A stretch of DNA of 64,000 nucleotides from Rhinopithecus roxellana. Taxonomy: Eukaryota > Chordata > Mammalia > Primates > Cercopithecidae. Both the position numbers and the translations under genes were made by a program. The stretch lies in assembly GCF_007565055.1 (NCBI RefSeq), contig NC_044551.1:91976089-92040088 (forward strand), in the 5' to 3' direction. Under the pieces are notes generated by a model. The model was not told the origin of the DNA and ran no database searches. It saw only the letters and a program-made list of their open reading frames with translations. Below, piece by piece: positions 1 to 63,060 of this stretch (positions are counted from its first letter, which is position 1; each line of letters begins with the position of its first letter).

Positions 1-41
1 GGTTCAGACGGGCATCCATCCAAGGAGTTTCAATGGGAAGG

Positions 42-550
42 TGTGATGGTTAGTACTGAGTGTCAACTTGATTGGATTGAAGGACGCAATATTGATCCTG
101 GATGTGTCTGTGAAGGTGTTGCCCAAGGAGATTAACATTTGAGTCAGTGAACTGGGAAAAGCAGACCCACCCTTAATGGGATGAGCAGCATCTAATCAGC
201 TGCCAGCAAATAGAAAGCAGGCAGCAAAACGTGAAGAGGTGAGATGGGCCTAGCCTCCCAGCCTACATCTTTCTCCCCTGCTGGACGCTTCTTGCCCTTG
301 AGCATCGGGCTCCAAGTTCTTCAGCTTTGGGACTTGGACTGACTCTTCTTGCTCCTCAAGCTTGCAGACAGCCTACTGTGGGACCTTGTGATCATGTAAG
401 TTATTACTTAATAAACTCCCCTTTATATATATACACATGCATATATAAACATATATATACAATACATATGTATACATACACACATACATATATGTATATA
501 TATGTATCGCCTATTAGTTTTGTCCCTCTAAGAGAACCCTGACTAATACA
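42..550 (+). mobile_element. Solo LTR of MLT2 (ERV-L) type with a perfect 5-bp target duplication
   Basis: The element starts TGTGATGGTTAGTACTGAG, ends CTGACTAATACA, and has an AATAAA signal near 409, as MLT2A-type LTRs of the HERV-L group do. GAAGG flanks it on both sides (37-41 and 551-555). No internal retroviral sequence is present, so this is a solo LTR left by recombination between two LTRs. An AT-rich microsatellite (about 424-508) has expanded inside its 3' part. Confidence 0.85.
424..508. repeat. AT-rich microsatellite (TATATA, CATATA, TATG units)
   Basis: Interrupted TA, CA and TATG units lie inside the 3' end of the MLT2-type LTR, at the place where the family normally carries a short ATATATA run. 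It is likely variable in length between individuals. Confidence 0.85.
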
Positions 551-2196
551 GAAGGTGAGGTGGAAAAGCCAGGAGACCAGTCCTGTTGCTGGGGGTGGCG
601 GAAAGCATGCTCAGCAGCACCACCCCCATCCTCCAACTGCACACCCAACACGGGAGCATCTCATCAACATAAGTGATGAGTGAAGTAAGCTGCACACAAA
701 ATGTCCTTACCATAGGATTCTATTCATGTGAAGCTCACATACAGGCAAAACAAACAGATGGTGATGAAGGTCATATCCATGTCCACAGGGAGTGGATATT
801 AGCTGGGAAGGGCAGGAGGGAAGTTGGTGGGTCCTGGAAATGTTCTATATCTTGATCTGGGTGTTGGTTTCAGTTTATTAAGATGAGCATTTATGCTTTG
901 TGCATATTTTTCTGTAATGTGTAAATCCTCCATTTGAAAAGGTTTGGATCGCCCCACCCCCACCTTGACACAGAGCACTGAAATCACGTCCATCTAAGTG
1001 AGGCATTCACGGAGATTCAATAGAGACACAATTTACGCTGTTTGTTATTTCGTTGCTAAGCAACACAGTCTAAGCTGCACAACCAAGTGACACCAACCAT
1101 TAACAGCCAACATGGTGAGGAGGGGTGGGTGTGCTAAGACAAGGAGCCCAGCGTGAGGGCTGTGGATGATTCCTGCTCCCAGCCCCCATTTTGCTGTTGG
1201 CGGTGGGGGCTGGGGGTTGGGGGTGCAGTGAGCAGTGCAGACCAAACAGAAGGCCTGGCCCCTCCTGGTGTGTGCTGGCTGCAGTGAGCCCTTCCTATGT
1301 CTGCCTGCTGCATCCATCGCTATGGCAACCACTTCCCCAGCACCGGGGCTAAAATGAGGTTCTGTGGGTGTCTCGGCAGTGATTGGAGATCTCCCATGCC
1401 ATAGAATTGAGCTGCCTGATGAGGAGACAGAGAAGTCACTGCAGGGAAAGGCTGAGACTTGCTGAGCAGGGCCATTCCTGCCGAAGTGGCACAGATTTGA
1501 GGCTGGCGCACAGGCCTCAGAGAGAGTGGTGAAGGCTGTCTGAAGGCAGGGGTGGGCAGGATGCCAACAGAAAGACCTAAGGACTGGTTAAAATGAAAAC
1601 GATGTGGAAATAAACAAAGACCACCCAATGAGAACAAGCAAAGGCTATTCAGGGCTTGCTGTAGAAAAGGAGGCGGCTGCCATTCCTAGTGTTTGGCAGA
1701 GACTGAAGGCAGGCAGAGGAGTGGAAAGCTTCACAGTGGAGGAGGAGAGGCTCCAGGTGTGCCCCCAATGAAGGCTGCAAGCCTGGGGAAGCCTCAGGTG
1801 GCTCACCAGAAGCGAGGCATCCCATTGATTGGTTAGGGGAGCATGTTGGGCATCCTCTAGTCCTAAATTGGAAGCAGCAGGAAAAAGTAGGGAAGCCAGT
1901 AGTTATTGATGACATTCTGACCGTTCTGGGCAGATTGCTGTGGATGCTGTGGTTTGGCTTCCTGGACTGTCTGCTGCAGATGGCAGGTCACAGTTCTGCT
2001 GTCATCTGTGGGCTGGCTGCTGTCTGTATATTCTGTCTCTCAATGCAGCAGCTGCGCAGGTCAAGAAAGAGGTCCCTACCATCTATCAACCAGGAGATGG
2101 GGCCCTTTGCAGTGTAGGGACACAGCTGTGAGGGCTACCCCAGGAGAAGGAGGACATGAAGCCTCACAGGAAGGCAGGCATAACAATGCCCTGGTC
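551..2196. other. Intergenic stretch with no recognised gene
   Basis: The sequence is mixed and moderately GC-rich, with short open frames on both strands, none protein-like. The longest is 123 codons (1954-2325, +). It overlaps the MER2-bearing duplication and has no recognisable domain. No clear Alu or L1 is present; old decayed repeats cannot be excluded. Confidence 0.5.
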
Positions 2197-2421
2197 TGTT
2201 TGGGGAGTACAGACAAGAAGAAAGGTCTATACGTGTTTAGTACAGATGAACCTGTCCTTGATCCACAGTTGGTTGAAGTCATGGATGCAGAACCCATGAG
2301 TACAGAGGGACAACTGTATATTTAAAGAGACTTATCAGTTAGAGAGCTACTCATCTGGGACCTAGGGAGCTGACCTGATACCCATTGTAACCACACGCAG
2401 CACAGGAGTTTGAAACTCTAG
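2197..2421. repeat. Copy A of a local direct duplication (MER2 right end plus flank)
   Basis: The block carries the right end of a MER2 transposon (GATCCACAGTTGGTTGAA and GATGCAGAACCCAT) and about 100 bp of following non-repeat sequence. The same order recurs at 4217-4758. Shared flank words are TATTTAAAGAGACTT, TACTCATCTG, CCTAGGGAGCTG and GAAACTCTAGG. Because the flank is shared as well, this is duplication of a locus and not a second MER2 insertion. Confidence 0.85.
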
Positions 2422-3296
2422 GCAAGGGAGGCAAGTGAGGTTAAATATCTGACTGAACTCTGAAACCTCCAAGGAGCCCCACATGCTTTCCTGACACAGG
2501 CCATGGGGCCATTTCTCAAGTGCAGCCACTCAGGAGGTGTGAGGCCTGGGCAACTCCCCGCACCTGAGTGTTCTCCGCCTCCGTCCTGGCCTCGTTGGTT
2601 GGATGGTGCTTGTGCTCAGCAAGTGCTCCATCCATGCTAGATACTGTAATTATTTTAGAGCTTCTGAATAACTGGTTGCAATTTCAATTAAAAATATTGT
2701 TAGAATCAATGTCAGTCTCTATTGGTGCAGCCATGAACTAAATGTCAGAAGCTTGGACTCAGAGTGGGGGAGAGAAGTGGATTGAAGGGCCAGCAGTAGA
2801 AACACAGCACCTCTGGGTACAAGGAGAGGGTACATGTAGTCCTGCCTCGGCTATCCGCCCTCCTCAGACTGGCCAATTCCCCTAGAACTCTGCGTTTTGA
2901 GTGAGGGAGGCGTAGTTCTATAAAAGAAAGGAGGATATTATTGCCAGGAGAAGAAGGAAGGAGAACTTAACGGACAAACATAACATGGACATGTACTCAA
3001 TGTTTGTGATCAAATAGAAGACTTAAGCCTAACTTAGGATCTAGAAATTCTAGTTAGATCCCAAAGTTACATCTAAGCAGTCATAATGGTGATCATTATG
3101 TGGCTTCTCTAACTGATGTTGTAAAAATGATTCTCGCCCAGTAAAGCTAGGCAGTAGTTTCTAATCTAACTGCAGCCTTCGCCTTCTTTGAGGACAGAAA
3201 TCAGGCCTTCGACTTGCCTAATCTTGTTTTGGGGATCTTCCGTAGCATATTATACAGAATAAGCACTCAAATGATGTTTGATGATAATTGTCTTGT
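2422..3296. other. Intergenic stretch with nothing recognised
   Basis: Unique-looking sequence of average composition, without long open frames, a recognised repeat or a tandem array. Confidence 0.45.
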
Positions 3297-3502
3297 TTCA
3301 GTTCAGGCTGCTATTTCAGAATATCATAGACTGAGTGGCCTAAATCCTATAAGAACACTAATTCCATCATGGGGACTTCATCTTCACGACCTCATCTAAG
3401 CTCAATTATCTCCCAAAGGCCTCATCTCCTAGTACCATCACAGTGGGGATTAGGATTTTAACATGTGAATTTTTGGGGGACACAAACATTCAGTCCATAA
3501 AG
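3297..3502 (-). mobile_element. MLT1-type (MaLR) LTR fragment
   Basis: Reverse-complement MLT1 landmarks are seen: CTCCCAAAGGCCTCATCTCC, TAGTACCATCACAGTGGGGA, and GGGGGACACAAACATTCAG close to the end. The central part of the LTR is missing or decayed. Confidence 0.75.
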
Positions 3503-3713
3503 CAATAAAGACACATGAGAAGCTAGCAAGAGAGATTCAGTGTCAGAGCTCAATGGTTTCCATGAATAATGGAGTGAGATATGCCAGATAATTCCTCAAG
3601 GTTCCTCTGGATTCCATGTGTCTAAGATAAAAACTCTTAGGAAGAGTTTCACTTTGGAGCAAATATACAATTTCAGGTTAGAGGTCAAAATACCAGATGA
3701 AAATGTGTGATCT

Positions 3714-4339
3714 CTCCACAATATCTGTGAGGGACTGGTTTCCAGACCCTGCACCCCAAATCCATGGGTGATCAAGTTCCTTATATAAAATGGTATAGAA
3801 TTTGCGTGTAACCTATTCATATCTTCCCATATACTTTAAATCATGTCTCGATTATTTATAATGCCTAATACAATGTAAATGTTATGTAAGTAGTTGGTGT
3901 ACTATATATTTATGTTTACTTGTTTGAGACAGGGTCTCACTCTGTCGTCCAGGCTGGAGGACTGTGGTGTGATCACAGCTCACTGCAGCCTTTACCTCCT
4001 GGGCTCAAGTGAACCTCCCACCTCAGCCTCCTGAGTAGCTGGGACTACAGGCACACACCACCATGCCTAAATAATTAATTTTTTTTTTTTGTAGCGATGG
4101 GGTCTATGTTGCTTAGGCTGGTCTCAAACTCCCAGGGCTCAAGCAATCCTCCTGTCCCAGCCTCCCAAAGTGCTGTGATGACAGGCATGAGCCACTATGC
4201 TTGGCTTATCCCTATTTCATTTAGGGAATACAGACAAGAAGAAAGGTCGATACGTGTTTAGTACAGATGACCTATTCTTGATCCACAGTTGGTTGAATCC
4301 ATGGATGCAGAACCCACGAACAGGGAGGGCCTGCTGTAG
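3714..4339. mobile_element. MER2 DNA transposon (TcMar-Tigger), split by an Alu
   Basis: The left half (to about 3920) has the MER2 run GTTCCTTATATAAAATGG and ATACTTTAAATCATGTC. After an Alu (3921-4205) the right half continues with ATTTAGGGAATACAGACAAG, and then GGTTGAATCCATGGATGCAG, to the terminal repeat near 4339. This non-autonomous family has no coding capacity. The right half and its flank are copy B of the duplication that includes 2197-2421. Confidence 0.8.
3921..4205 (-). mobile_element. Alu element inside MER2
   Basis: Reverse-oriented Alu, from GAGACAGGGTCTCACTCTG to the left-arm end at GCTTGGC. It is diverged, so an older (J/S) Alu. Confidence 0.9.
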
Positions 4340-4758
4340 ATTTATTTATTGGTTTATGTATTTTTGAGACAGTCTCACTCTGTTGCTCAGGTTGGAGTAT
4401 AGTGGCACGATCTTGGCTCACTGCAGCCTCTGCCTCCTAGGTTCAAGTGATTTTCCCACTTTAGCCTCTTGAGGAGCTGGGATTACAGGTGTGCACCACC
4501 ATGCCTGGCTAATTTTTGTATTTTTTTAGTAGAGACGGATTTCACTATGTTGGCAAGGCTGGTCTTGAACTCCTGGGTTCCAGTGATCCTCCCTCCTCAA
4601 CCTCCGAAAGTGATAGGATTACAGGTGTGAGCCAGCGCACCCAGCCCCTACTGTATATTTAAAGAGACTTGTCCATTAGAGAGATACTCATCTGCCACCT
4701 AGGGAGCTGGCCTAAGAATCACTGTAGCCATACCCAGCACAGAAGTCTGAAACTCTAG
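4217..4758. repeat. Copy B of the local direct duplication, with a later Alu insertion
   Basis: It matches 2197-2421 in order and orientation at roughly 80-85% by eye, except that an Alu (about 4340-4647) sits between the MER2 end and the flank. The homology stops at GAAACTCTAGG on both sides. Copy A lacks this Alu, so the duplication came before it. Confidence 0.85.
4340..4647 (-). mobile_element. Alu element inside duplication copy B
   Basis: Full-length reverse Alu. The repeated target CTGCTGTAGATTTA / CTACTGTATATTTA lies at its two ends and marks the insertion site. Confidence 0.9.
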
Positions 4759-4884
4759 GCTCAGCTGCAGCCTTTTCAGTGATGAAGTCAATGCTGAAGT
4801 CTAGACTAGTGATGAATGAGGTAGCTGTAAGCATGAATAGTTCATAACCCACTGCTGGGTTTGCGTCCTCCTCCAAATAGGCCC

Positions 4885-5105
4885 TCCTTATTTGCTTCCT
4901 GCGGCTGCTGTAACAAATTATCACAAAACTGGGAGGCTTAAAACAACAAGAGGTTTATTCCCTTCCAGTACTGGAATTGAGAAGTCTGAAATCAAGATGT
5001 TGGCAGGGCCACATTTCCTGCCGAGGCTCTGAGAATCCATTCCTTGTGTCCTTCAGCTTCTGGTGGCTGCCAGCATTCCTTGGCCTGTGGTTGCATCATT
5101 GCAAG
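4885..5105 (-). mobile_element. MaLR/MLT1-type LTR fragment
   Basis: Reverse LTR landmarks: CGGCTGCTGTAACAAATTAT, AACTGGGAGGCTTAAAACAA, GATGTTGGCAGGGCCACAT, and CAGCTTCTGGTGGCTGCCAG. The 5' part of the LTR is missing. A short Alu piece follows directly. Confidence 0.7.
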
Positions 5106-5108
5106 CTT

Positions 5109-5157
5109 TGCTTGAACCCAGGAGGCAAAGGTTGCAGTGAGGCGAGAGTATGCCACG
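5109..5157 (+). mobile_element. Alu right-arm scrap
   Basis: Only GCTTGAACCCAGGAGGC to TATGCCAC of an Alu right arm remains. It runs directly into the GGGGA purine repeat. Confidence 0.7.
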
Positions 5158-5222
5158 GAAGGGGAGGGGAGGGGAGGGGAGGAGGGAGGAAGGGAGGAAG
5201 AAAGAAAGAAAGAAAAAAGAAT
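5157..5222. repeat. Polypurine repeat (GGGGA)n to (GAAA)n
   Basis: About 66 bp of almost pure purine on the + strand, grading from GGGGA units to GGAAG and GAAA units. It could form triplex structures. Confidence 0.9.
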
Positions 5223-5256
5223 TGGAGATTGACACAAGCAGAAAAAGGAGGTTTTA

Positions 5257-6221
<965 letters not shown>

Positions 6222-6699
6222 AAAGAAAAACACATAATCATCTATCAAATATTCTTGCAAAAACATGTTTAACTTGAATCAGATTAAGCCTCTAAGCCTA
6301 CCTTCTAGTTTGTAGGAAATACAGGGGCTAAAGGAACAAGCTAATGACACCAATCAGGAATCAATCAGATAAATCTACCATGAAAGACATTCATTGCATG
6401 AAACAATTGTTCTGTGGTCTTCCAAAAGGCATTGTCATTGGAAAACAAAAAGTACAGGGACCATTCTAGACTAAAGGAGATGGACTGTAGAGACCAAACC
6501 AGTAGCAATACAGGAAACCAGATTGGACCCTTGTTAAACAAACTAACAAAATTATAAAGGTCATTCTTGGGACAATTAGAGAAACTTTAGAGTCTATATA
6601 TTATTATGGTGTGGAAATGGTTTTCAAGGAGATTATTCTAACCTTAGGAGATACATGCTAAAGTATTTAGGGGCAAAGATGTTCAAATATATATATTTT
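6222..6699. other. Unique intergenic stretch holding the source of a 26-bp copy
   Basis: No repeat family recognised. Positions 6263-6288 are identical to 8548-8573 inside an AluY. Confidence 0.6.
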
Positions 6700-8883
<2,184 letters not shown>

Positions 8884-8926
8884 TTACTTTTTGGTATTCT
8901 CTCCTGTCCTTACATTTTGGCCAGTA

Positions 8927-9238
8927 GGCCAGGTATGGTGGCTCACGCCTGTAATCCCAGCACTTTGGGAGGCTTAGGCGGATGGATCACTTGAAGTCAG
9001 GAGTTTGAGACCAGCCTGGCCAACATGGTGAAATCCTGTCTCCACAAAAAATACAAAAATTAGTCAGGCGTGGTGGTACATGCCTGTAATCCCAGCCACT
9101 CAGGAGGCCGAGGCGGGAGAATTGCTTGAACCCAGGAGGCAGAAGTTGCAGTGAGCAGAGATCACACCACTCCAGCCTGGGCAGCAGAGTGAGGGAGACT
9201 CCATCTCAAAACAAAAACAAAAACAACAACAAAAAAAG
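8927..9238 (+). mobile_element. Alu element
   Basis: Full-length forward Alu with an A-rich tail of CAAAAA units. Confidence 0.92.
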
Positions 9239-9619
9239 ATTTTGGTCTGGTAGTTACCTTACTATTTTTGTCAGGCCTTCAGTGCTTTAAAGAATCTGTT
9301 TTCTATATTTTTCTATAGAATTTCCAACTGTTGGTCTAAAAAACCCAGTCTGCCATAGTCTTAGAAAGGGAAGAGAACATCACCACTTTTCTCAATACTT
9401 TAAATGAGAGGTTCTTTTAACCTAGGATTCATGCATGGAGTTCAAGGCATCTATATACCCCTTGAAATTGCAGGCAATGTTCTGTGTTTAACCAATTTTT
9501 TCTGGGAACAAAATCCATAGATTTTATCAGATTGTTAAAGGTGTCAATGATGGAGACACCCTCAAATTTGGTAACTATTGCTTTAGAGTTCTATCAGTAC
9601 CTAGTAATTTAATTTAAAA

Positions 9620-9915
9620 ATGATTTTAGAATAATTTTGAACTCACAGAAAAGTTGCAAGTAGAGTGCAAGACAATCTCCACATTGTCCTCACCCAGATT
9701 CTCCAATGTTAACTCCTCCCTGACCCCATGCACAATGAATCTTTTTCTGAACCATTTGGGAACAAGCTTCAGACCTGAGTCCACATTACCCTTAAATGCT
9801 ATAGTGGGTATTTCCCCAAACAGGAGGAATCGAGAAGTTAACCTTGCCATTCACAGACCATTCACAGAATCTATTTAAGTTTCAATTTTTCAATTTCAAC
9901 TGTCCCAAGAATATA
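9620..9915. mobile_element. Ancient LINE-like fragment
   Basis: CCCAGATTCTCCAATGTTAA, then TGAACCATTTGGGAACAAGC, then CCCTTAAATGC, in the order typical of a common mammalian LINE 3' segment. The same family recurs at 57930-58850. I am unsure of the subfamily and give no orientation. Confidence 0.5.
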
Positions 9916-9929
9916 TTTTTTTAAAAATT

Positions 9930-10233
9930 GGGCTGGGCGCGGTGGCTCATGCCTGTAATCCCTGCACTTTGGGAGGCCGAGGCAGGTGGATCATGAGGTT
10001 AGGAGTTCAAGACCAGCCTGGCCAAGATAGTGAAACCCCATGTCTACTAAAAATACAAAAATTAACCAAGCATGGTGGTGGGCACCTGTAATCCCAGCTA
10101 CTCAGGAGGCTGAGACAGAGAATTGCTAGAACCCAGGAGGCAGAGGTTGCAGTGAGCTGAGATCATGCCACTGCACTCCAGCCTGGGCGACAGAGCAAGA
10201 CTCTGTCTCAAAAAAAAAAAAAAAAAAAAAAAA
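9930..10233 (+). mobile_element. Alu element
   Basis: Full-length forward Alu with a 24-bp A tail. Confidence 0.93.
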
Positions 10234-10422
10234 GTGTATAATATTTACTTCACAGGATTGCTGTGGATGTTCATTGGACATAATAAAGAGTTTGGTTAGT
10301 TGTCATTTTTAGTTTGTTAAGTTAGTACTCAAAAACATTACACTGTGTCCCCCTACACTTCCCCTCTTACTCATTGCTTATTGGGGTATGGAAAGCCAGC
10401 ATTGCTACAGTATTCTCCCAGC

Positions 10423-10426
<4 letters not shown>

Positions 10427-10469
<43 letters not shown>
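10427..10469. repeat. (CA)n microsatellite
   Basis: A pure run of about 21 CA units, likely polymorphic in length. Confidence 0.95.
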
Positions 10470-10471
<2 letters not shown>

Positions 10472-10503
10472 CAGGCTAGAATCATGGGTATACTATGTCT
10501 TTA

Positions 10504-10831
<328 letters not shown>

Positions 10832-11932
10832 GGTATTTTTCTTGATTGGACAATAAGAACTCTAATTCTGATAGGTATCTATTGTTTTGTCCTCCCCCTT
10901 CTCGTGGGAGACGGTCTTTCTCCACTTCCATAAGGTAGTGTCCATTGTTCTTATCTGTACATGGCAGTTACAAGAATTTGACAATGTCCATGTTCTTAAA
11001 GATCCTAGATCTTTGGCACAATCATTTGATTCAGGGGCAGGCAACTAGCTGGACCAATGAACTATCCTTTATCCTTCCCTGAGAATTTTTAACTTGGGAC
11101 TAGAGATCATCAGCCTTACCTCACCTATCTGATGATGGGGCAGAAGATGAAATGTTGGGAGCTGTCAGTGGCCTTGTTTCCAGACATATGGAGGAAGCTG
11201 GTCCAAAAGTATGAAGCCAATGTGCAGAGAGAGAGGCAGAGCTGAGGCATGGGGGCAGAGAGGCATTCTCGTTCTAGTAGTCCCAGCAGTCCCTCCCCTT
11301 CTTGGAGTCTGTCCATATCAACAGTACATTCCTCCCTTCTGCCTAGCAGTTGAGTTCCTGTCAATGGCAACCAAGAGAGGTGTGACTGATTCATGTATTG
11401 GAAGGGCTGTTGTGAGAACTAGTGCCTGACTCACAGTGGGGACTCAACAAATGTTGCTTTATTACTCCTATATTTAATGCCTAAGTCTGAATGCGAAAAG
11501 GTTAGGGCAATTCCAGAAGGAATTACTATGCAGAAGGGAGAATTAGTTAAAAGGTTAACCTTCCTTTGAACATCACAAGGGAAGGCATGTAAAGACAAAA
11601 GGCAGGCTCCCTCCACGCCCCCCATACATACACATTCCCTTCATCCTAACCTGGCTCTGCAGCTCTGAGGGTCACATACCTGCCCTGGGCACTACCAGTA
11701 CTTCCTCCAGCAAACCTCAGTCTTTCTTTCAGAATCCTTCGCCCTTATGCCATATAACATCTGATAGATCTGATCGTCCTGATCTTTGCCCCTAGTCTCA
11801 GCAGGCCAACAAGTGTTCTGCTACAGGTCTTACAGGGAGGGTTAGCTCCTGTTGGAGTTGGATCGGAAGGAGGGGGCTGGGGAAAGAGCTGTCTTCAAAC
11901 TGTTTCTTGGGAGGTAGTATATATAAACATAT
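10832..11932. other. Intergenic stretch, mostly unique
   Basis: A possible MIR 3' remnant lies at about 11395-11465 (GTGCCTGACTCACAGTGG, then ACTCAACAAATGTTG). Otherwise no gene or repeat recognised. Confidence 0.5.
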
Positions 11933-12137
11933 TTAGGCAGGGCATAGCGGCACATGTCTGTAACCCCAGCACTTCAGGAGGCCAAGGCGTAAAGATCGCT
12001 TGAAGACAGGAGTTCGAAATCATACTGGTCAACATAGTGAGACTGCAATGAGCCATTATCACACCACTGCATTCCTGCCTGGGTGACAGTGCGACATCTC
12101 TTCTCAAAAAAGGAAAAAAGAAGAAAGAAAAAAAAAA
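11933..12137 (+). mobile_element. Alu element with internal deletion
   Basis: Left arm to CATAGTGAGAC, then a jump to TGCAATGAGCCATTATCACA; about 100 bp of the centre is missing. Confidence 0.85.
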
Positions 12138-12829
12138 TCATAAGCAAACAACAACAAAAAACAAATTTAAAGAATGGCTGGCTGCTTAATTCTCAGGGCG
12201 AGCCCCTGAAATCAGTGGGTCCCTATTATGTAGAGTTTGAGTTCTTTTCTGCCTTGAGTAACATGAGTGACATCAGTAACATTAGTCAAGCGCTGCTCTT
12301 TTTGAAAAACTGTATTTCATTATTTTTATTCTAAACCTTACTCTGTTTGATGAAGATTGCAGGAGGGGCCCTCCCAATTCCACCACTCACACATAACAGC
12401 GGTTGCTAGCATTCTTTTTTTGTGCTAGGTCATCTGCATATTGTTTAAACATTTTTGGAGGCTGGAAAGACTGCTCCCACTCAGGCAATTCTGACTTGGC
12501 GGCCCTTCTAATTTGTATTCTCTAAATAATTCTTCATTTAGAGAAACAGTCAAGGATTAGAGTGAGGGAGGGGGACGTGCTGATGGGGACAAAGCTTGGC
12601 CTTTGACCATTCTTCCCTTAGCTCTGCGCAGGCAAACGTCCCTAACTCGGTATCGGAACAGATCTCCCTTAAAGGAGGATTATGTTTCAACCCCCCAGCC
12701 TCAGCGGTTTACTCAAATAGTCCTTCCAGCTAAATGCAGAAGTCTCCCTGGGAGTAATTTTGGTGAAGTCAGCGTTTGCCTTTTTCATCACAGTGAGGCT
12801 TTAGTAGTTCCTGAAAACGTGCATCACAA
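12138..12829. other. Promoter-proximal flank, no gene recognised
   Basis: Unique sequence grading into the CpG island. Possible regulatory content cannot be judged from the sequence. Confidence 0.4.
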
Positions 12830-13205
12830 CTGCCCGGGTGCCAAACAGAAATGCTGACGCCTGGGCCCACTCTAGCCATTCGGCCTCGGCATCGCGGTGC
12901 GGGAGTGCGGAGCGCAGACTCGCATTGTCGCAGGTACCTCCCGGCCTCCCGAAGAGCCCCACGCCGGGGCCTTCGTCTCGCACGTCGGCTGGGGAGGGCG
13001 CTAGGTTCTCGCGGCCTCCTCCCACCGCTCTGCACCCCTCCAGAAGCGGTCACCAAAGCTCAGCTACTGATTAGGTTTCGGCCCCGCTGTCCGGCGCAGT
13101 CTTGGCGACTACCCCAGATGGCCCAGCGCACGCGGTGATTCACCGCGCCCCCGAGAAAGGTACTTCCCCGCCTTAGCCGACAACCGAGCGTGCGCACCGC
13201 GGCCG

Positions 13206-13215
13206 CCGGAAGTGA
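13206..13215 (+). promoter_or_regulatory. ETS/GABPA-type binding site CCGGAAGTGA
   Basis: A perfect match to the high-affinity ETS core sits 272 bp upstream of the start codon, between the NRF1-like motif and the GC boxes. In CpG-island promoters this motif commonly lies within tens of bases of the start site, so transcription probably begins near 13200-13330. The site is seen; the start position is inferred. Confidence 0.6.
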
Positions 13216-13314
13216 CACTGTCTGTCGTTGGGGAGCTCCCGCCCCTTCCGCCTCGGCGCCCCGCCCAGGCCTCGCCCCTAGGTGTTCCCGCCCCTCCCCC
13301 TCCCGTGTGGTTCG

Positions 13315-13440
13315 CTTTCTGTCAGCTTCTCTCCCTCTCCCTCTCCCCTCTCCTTCCTCTCGCTTCCTCTCTCGCACCTGAGCGCACGCACCTGCCCGGG
13401 CCCAGCTCCCTCCTCCTTCTCCCCTCCCTCTTTCCCCGCC
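13315..13440 (+). promoter_or_regulatory. Pyrimidine-rich 5' leader of MARCHF6
   Basis: From about 13315 to 13375 the sequence is almost only C and T (repeated CTCTCCC and TTCCTCT units), with a second tract at 13404-13440. It lies directly upstream of the start codon and probably belongs to the 5' UTR or core promoter. No ATG occurs between 13206 and 13488, so a transcript starting in this interval has no AUG upstream open frame. Confidence 0.55.
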
Positions 13441-13487
13441 CGGCCGCGGGAGCTCGTGGCTGCGTCACCGCCACCCCCCCAGACAAG

Positions 13488-61968
<48,481 letters not shown>

Positions 61969-62455
61969 GTGAGTCCACAGGGAAATGCTGATGCTATACA
62001 TTTGTAAAAAGGACTTTTGCTTTCACCACCAGTCATGTCTCAAAGGCTATGATGATTTCCTACCTAAATCATATTCTCTACTATTTTATTCTAAGAGGGA
62101 ATAACTTACAGGGGACTTTGACTTAATTGCTTTTAACTTTTTCAGTTGTTTGTCTCCATAATTGGCAGTTTTAATATTTCTAAGTTTGAAAGATGATTCA
62201 ACTGAGGAAAAAAATAAGAGTACTCATTTTATCATACTTTGTATATACTTTAGCCATCCTCTAATACAGATTCTTGGAATTTTGTGTGATGTGAGTGTGT
62301 CTCAGACCTCAAGGAACTGTAATGATGGAAATAACCAAAAGGATATGGTTTTGCAGGATCGGATATTTCAAGTCACTTTGATTTAGGCACCTTAAGTATA
62401 GAATTACAATGAGGGTCCTTTATGATTCCAATTCACTGGCCTGATGGGTTACCTT
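61969..62455. other. Intron 15, first part, nothing recognised
   Basis: Unique-looking AT-rich sequence after the exon 15 donor. Confidence 0.45.
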
Positions 62456-62733
62456 TATTTATTTATTTATTTTTTGATACTGAGTCTTGCTCTGTTGCCC
62501 ACGCTGGAATGTAGTGCCATGATCTCGGAACCTCCGCCTCCTGAGTTCAAGCGATTCTCCTGCTTGAACCTCCCAAGTAGCTGGGACCATTCCCGGCTAA
62601 TTTTTGTATTTTTAGTAGAGACAGGGTTTTACCATGTTGGCCAGGCTGTTCTTGAACTCCTGACCTCAAATGATCTGCCCACCTTGGCCTCCCAAAGTGC
62701 TCGGATTACAGATGTGATCCACTGTGCCTGGCC
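62456..62733 (-). mobile_element. Alu element, shortened
   Basis: Reverse Alu with (TTTA)n tail. It lost parts of both arms (CTCGGAACCTCCGCC, GCTGGGACCATTCCCGG). Confidence 0.9.
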
Positions 62734-62819
62734 TGATACCTTTATTAATCCTATTTTTGGAATCTGGTTCTAAGTGATTTGAAGATGATGAAAGCAGATG
62801 AGTATTTCATTAATGTACA

Positions 62820-63060
62820 TCTTAAGCTCAGTCGTTCCCCAAATAGTGAATACTCACTGTGTGCCAGACACTATCCTGTATTGTGGGGTATCAGTGAGAA
62901 ACAAAGGCAGAATTCCTCTTCTCCTCAATTTTATAGCCTGAAAATGAATACAGCATTGAAAATGTCAGCTTACACGGAGACTGGTGATGGAGATGTGCAG
63001 GGTGTGGAGGAGCAGGTTGACAATTCCAGTGGGAACAGAACAGAAAAGCACAAAGACTGA
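62820..63060. mobile_element. Possible fragment of the unnamed old mammalian repeat
   Basis: GTGTGCCAGACACTATCCTG and the following lines resemble the start of the 17215-17890 repeat. The 93-codon open frame here is not gene-like. Confidence 0.4.
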
